From Siphonodentalium dalli (lineage: Eukaryota > Mollusca > Scaphopoda > Gadilida > Siphonodentaliidae), in the NCBI GenBank assembly GCA_032622095.1, contig CP136063.1, positions 67,781,897 through 67,845,896 of the forward strand: a DNA stretch of 64,000 nucleotides. Reading direction: 5' to 3'. Below the pieces are notes generated by a model. That model saw only the letters and a program-made list of their open reading frames with translations. It made no database searches and was not told the origin of the DNA. Both the position numbers and the translations under genes were made by a program. Shown one piece after another: positions 26,101-32,100 of the stretch; position 1 is the first letter of the stretch; every line of letters begins with the position of its first letter.

Positions 26101-29100
26101 AGGTTCCCAGAGAGTGAATTTTGTGATGCTAGCCCGCTATACACTAAATTCACCCTCTGGGGACCTCATTCTGCAAATGACAGACACCCTATTTCAAGGC
26201 TTGCTTACTGCAATGAAAATACTTTGTTCATTCTAATTTCAGTGAATGCTTTCAGTGTTAAATTGTCTCTATTCAAACAACTTTTTTTGTTGACAAATAA
26301 TTATGCACATACATAAATTTCTATTTGCGCCATGTTGTTGGAAATTCATCCATGATTATAACACGTTATTTAATTTTGCGTGACATAATTTTCACAATTA
26401 CAGGCAAAAAGAATGTTCTTTGGTGTATTATAGCATATTAAAGGGCAAGGGCTGTTTATGCAGATGCCTGGTCTCCTAGCAACCGCATTTAAGATCCTCC
26501 CACGAGTGAATATGTGTGGAATGGCTCTATATATTTATTGTATGTTGTTTATTTATTCGCAGTATGGAGTACCTGAGAAGCGTGAAGTTCGACAGTTCCA
26601 GTTCACTGCCTGGCCCGACCATGGAGTGCCAGAATCGCCGACTCCATTACTAATGTTTATGCGACGTGTCAAGCTGAGCAATCCGCCTGATGCAGGACCC
26701 ATGGTTGTTCACTGCAGGTTAGTACCATAAGGCAGTATACATGTATTTGAATATAGGACCCCCTCTTGGCTCAGACGGTAAAGTGCACAGTGCATTAGGT
26801 CACCATAAGCTGTCAGCGACGACAAAGCTGGCTCGAATCTATACAAATTTGTGATCCACATACAAAATATTTAACCTAATTCATCTGTTAACCCTTCCAT
26901 GACTGGAGCTTCCTGAAATTTTGCGAAAACCCTGTGCAAATTACATTCTCTTATATATGAGAGTCTCGCATATATAAGAGAATACATTGGCCTAACAATA
27001 TTTACCTCAACGTTGTAAGTTAGTGCATTCTGTAATATATGCAAGGCTCCCTATGGGAGACTCGCATATATAAGAGAATGCACTGGCACAGTATCTTTAA
27101 TGCTGCACCAGTGCTGCCCCCATCATGAAAGGGTTAACAACCACAAAATCTGTATTCTAGAGTTTTTTATTAATCCTTTGGAGACCAGATTAACATTTAT
27201 GTCATCATGTTGGAAGGTGGAACAAGATTTGTTGTTTCTATATGCTCTCTTTATGTACATTGGAATTAAACTCTCTATTTCTTCCCTTTCAGTGCTGGCG
27301 TGGGTCGAACTGGTGCTTTCATCGTTATAGATGCAATGCTCGAGCGAATAAAACACGAAAAAACTGTGGACATTTACGGTCATGTAACATGTTTACGTGC
27401 TCAACGGAACTATATGGTGCAAACAGAAGATCAGTATATATTCATTCATGATGCGCTGCTGGAAGCTGTGCAGTGTGGTAACACAGAGGTGCCGGCTCGT
27501 AACCTAGCGGCCCACATACAAAAACTAATGGCTCCAGATTCAGGAGAAACAGTCACCGGAATGGAACTTGAGTTTAAGGTATCCCTTTTATTATTAACCC
27601 TTTCAGTGCCAGGTCCGTTTTTTGTATCAACCCATATACCCTGTGCCAATGCATTCTCTTATATATGCGAGTCGACCATAGGTCGCCTCGCATATATAAG
27701 AGAATGCATTGGCCTAACAATTTTTTTCTTCATTTTTTTTAAATAAATGTTTCTTACAATTTTTAGGAAATAAACTAAAAAACATCCATTACCCTGCAGG
27801 GAGCCCCACACATATATAGAAGCATATAGAAGAGTGTCGTCTGCTCATGTTTGTCTGGGGCTCTGTATGGGTGAAATTATAAAATTGTTAAAGAATACAA
27901 GAAAAAATTGTAAAAAATTGTTAGGCCAATGCATTCTCTTATATATGCGAGGCGACCTATGGTCGACTCGCATATATAAGAGAATGCATTGGCACAGGGT
28001 AAAAAAAATCCCGACTTACGACAACAGTGTGGTAACACAGAGGTGCCGGCTCGTAACCTAGCGGCTCACATACAAAAACTAATGTCTCCAGATTCAGGGG
28101 AAACAGTCACGGGAATGGAACTTGAGTTTAAGGTATCCCTTTTATTATTCAATGCATTTTCCCTTGGAGTTCTATACATTTAAATTATTCATGCCACGGT
28201 TTCACGCTGGCTGGAATATTCTTTAGGCCAATTTTTTGGCCATTTTCAAATTTTTTGGGGTTAATTTTCAGAAACAAATTCAAACACCAACAAATGGGGT
28301 CATCAAGAAGACCAAAACCAAAATAGAGTTAGACAAAAATCATAATGTAAATGTGCAAGGATGGGAATCGCAAAAACGGAAATAGGTCTAACCACCAACC
28401 TGCATCAACATATTCAACTGATTCACATGGGAGACTCGCATATATAAGAGAATGCATTGGGCACAGGGTTTTCGCAAAATTTCAGGAAGCTCCAGTCATG
28501 AAAGGGTTTACAATGCAGATGTTTAGATTGTAAAATGGTAAACTTCAAACTTGGGTTGCCATATAAATATTCTTGATTCATAAGCACCGCATGATATATC
28601 CGTGTGAAAGCTGACAATTTAAGTTAAACAGTTATACCTAAACCTTATTTATCTCTTATTTTGCAGAGGCTGTCTAATGTCAAAGCGAGTCCCAACCGAT
28701 TTGTTAGTGCTAACCTTCCCGTTAATAAGTTCAAGAATCGTCTAGTCAATATTCTTCCATGTAAGTTCATATCAATTATTCTCATATAAGTTCAAGAATC
28801 GTCTAGTCAATATTCTTCCATGTAAGTTCATATCAATTATTCTCATATAAGTTCAAGAATCTTCTAGTCAATATTCTTCCATGTAAGTTCAAATCAATTA
28901 TTCTCATATAAGTTCAAGAATCTTCTAGTCAATATTCTTCCATGTAAGTTCAAATCAATTATTCTCATATATGTTGCCTGAACTTTTCTACAAATGTTTT
29001 TCCCTTATATTTTAAAATAATCTACAATTCTGTATATTTTAGACAGCTAGCTAAGTTTTTGAATATCATATCAGATATTGAGATTTCAGAAATCTGCATA

Positions 29101-32100
29101 ATTCAAATCTACTTTTGATAAAGAATCTCTATCGTTAGTCCAGTCAAATTCAAGAAAACATTTTCTCCTTCAGTGTATCTATGGCAACATTGTTTTGACT
29201 CCTGCATCACGAATGCCATGTGATTTAATTGCAATGATGCATGTCATGACTATTTATGTTTTTATACATAGTGGTGTGATAGAGATTTTACAAGATTTTT
29301 TTGTTCCAGATGAATCGACTCGAGTGTCGTTGCAGCCAATCCGAGGAGTGGATGGCTCAGATTATATAAATGCTAGCTGGATCGATGTGAGTAATAACAT
29401 TTATTGATGACTAATTGATGATTAATTGACAATGCAACATGATGCTGGCAGCCATCATGGATTTTACTCTTTGTATGACTAAATTCTTTGGGACACTCAA
29501 GTGTCATCGACATTTCATTTTCCAAAGTTATGATCCTTGGAGTGTAAAATACTTCCATACCCGTATCTCCGTCATCTTAGTTGGGATGTAAATTATCTTG
29601 TATGTTAACAATCGGATGAAGGGATACATGCTACAGGTTCTGTTCAGTCATCGCCGGTCAGATTAAGACATCTTTCGAATTAAATTGATGTGAAACACTC
29701 CGGTAGGGTAATCAAATATAAACTGAGAATTATCTTGCTAAAAGTAGTTATTTATTACAAATATTAATCCAAATTGACAACATACACCGTCATTATTATA
29801 TATGAATTGAATGCAATGACTCTCAATTGCGAAATCATTTGTGCTAGTTTATCGTCGATAGTTGCATCCCGAATCGAGATATAAATATTTAAATTGAGCG
29901 TAGTTCAGACAATTTTTCTATGGAGTGGCATAGTCGTTTTCTTTGAAATTTTTGGCGGTGTATAGTAGAATGCTACATTCCCCAAGTTGGCATAGCGCAT
30001 GAGTACTAACTTAAAAATTTCATTCACCCGAACAAGTCTCAGCTAAAGTGTGGGGGTACTCTGCTGTGAACTTATTGTTCGGTGCACCTGTTTTCACTTA
30101 TCTTTGGTAAATCTGCATTGTCAAATGTTCACAGAATCTTATGGTTCAAGAGCTGCCTGTTCCAGTTAATGTTCTAGAAACCATTGGTTTTACCAATTAT
30201 AGGTATTATATATGGAATGTTACATTATTACTGCAAATTTTTTTTGCAACTTGAATAATAGATTGTATGATTTTGAAACATTACACTACATAAAACCCAA
30301 TGTGACGTAATTTTGTAGTTGAGTTGACGGCTAGTTCATATCATCAATTCATGATGTTTAATGGGTGTATATTTTGATGCGTTCTTGGTCACAAAGTTGC
30401 TCAAAAGAAGATTCATCATTATTAGGTAAATTCAATCAGAAAATGTTTTTTGTGTTTCAGGGATACCGATTCCGACATGCGTACATTGGTACACAGGGAC
30501 CACTACACGAAACTACAGAAGATTTCTGGAGGATGTTATGGGAACACAACTCAACAATAATTGTCATGCTGACCAAACTACGCGAAATGGGCAGGGTACG
30601 TGTCTATTGATATCAACTTTACATCTCAATTAGCCTATCGAATGCTCATGTATGAACAAATCTAAAATACTTTAACGAAATTGCAGCATTTTTGTTATTT
30701 ATCTCTGGGATGATAATCAAGCCTGATTACAGTCTGTCTTTTGCAGAATGAGGTCCCCAGAGGGTGAAGTTAGTGACACTATCCCGCACTGTGGGCTACC
30801 ATCACCAAATTCACCCTCTGGGGACCTCATTCTGCTTAGGCAGGTCAAGTTCGAATTCTGCTTCCACCCGCCAATTTTTACCAGAGCTACAGCCATTTTA
30901 CCGTTTCCGGATGATAACTTTAGTAAGTCTGAACTGAATGAAATGAAATTTGGTATGTGCGTTTACTAGCCAATAATACAAGTCAAGTTCCAATATGCGT
31001 TATGAACTTTGTTGCAGTTGGCACAGGAGTATTTTGCCATGCCCTAGCAGTGCTCTTGTTAAATTTCTGGTTAGATGAACAACTTATAAAATATGCAGCG
31101 GGCTGAGGCGCTGAATTTGTATATTTTGCTAACAGACGTGTAATAAAATAACGTATTTTATATACATGTATCTACACATTTCCCTGATGATTCCCCATTC
31201 ATATTTCAGGAGAAATGCTACCAATATTGGCCGAGTGAGCGATCGGCGAGGTACCAATACTTTGTTGTTGATCCAATGGCTGAGTACAACATGCCTCAGT
31301 ACATACTACGAGAGTTCAAGGTCACAGACGCTAGGGTAGGTATTGCATTCCATTTAGGAGATAAACACACTCTGTTGAGTCGGATATTCAGCAATTCGAG
31401 CATGAAAACAGTTTTTGAATGAAGCTCTTTACATGCTTGAAATTTCCAAATATCCAACAAGTGTTTATCTCCATTGTAATTCAATCCACCATAATTTTTT
31501 TAAGAATCTGCAGGTAATGCACTGTTTTTTCGACATTACATGCCATGAAGTTAGATATATCTTTCTTTTCGGTGATCAAAGCTCTGGGCATGTTCCATTT
31601 GGTTACTCCTAACAGCACCAGAATAACTCCTGGCAGCATGGTTGATGTATTTTAAATTCGAATCAGCGCCACCGTCACCAAGGAAATCCACTTGTTAACT
31701 GAGTATTCTGAACATGACCAAATGTCCAGCATACACGAACATGTTCCCTCCTAGTGAACTCAGTAATATTTGGAACATCAACTTTTCCCATTCATTTGGT
31801 GTTCATTCAAGCATTAGTTATAAGATATGCTGGTCACATATAATGGATTTTATTATATGACTATCGTTTTTCTTTTACCCAATACCACTATTAATTAATT
31901 GTGCTTTTTAAATAAAAAGCATGTCATATAATTAACCTGTTATTGCTGCAGTGAATAACCCGACGCCTGCGGCGGCTCGTATGATCCAGTGATCTGACCT
32001 CTTCAACTTGATGTGATACATCATATCACGGAACTTACTTATTTTGGGGTGTTTATAAATGAAAAATATCACCATAGAACATCTGGTCTCTTAGAGAAGT

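Noticed and set aside
26757-26870. Functional tRNA gene
   Set aside because: A- and B-box-like words are present but spaced too far apart and no acceptor stem or clover-leaf closes; kept only as a weak SINE candidate.
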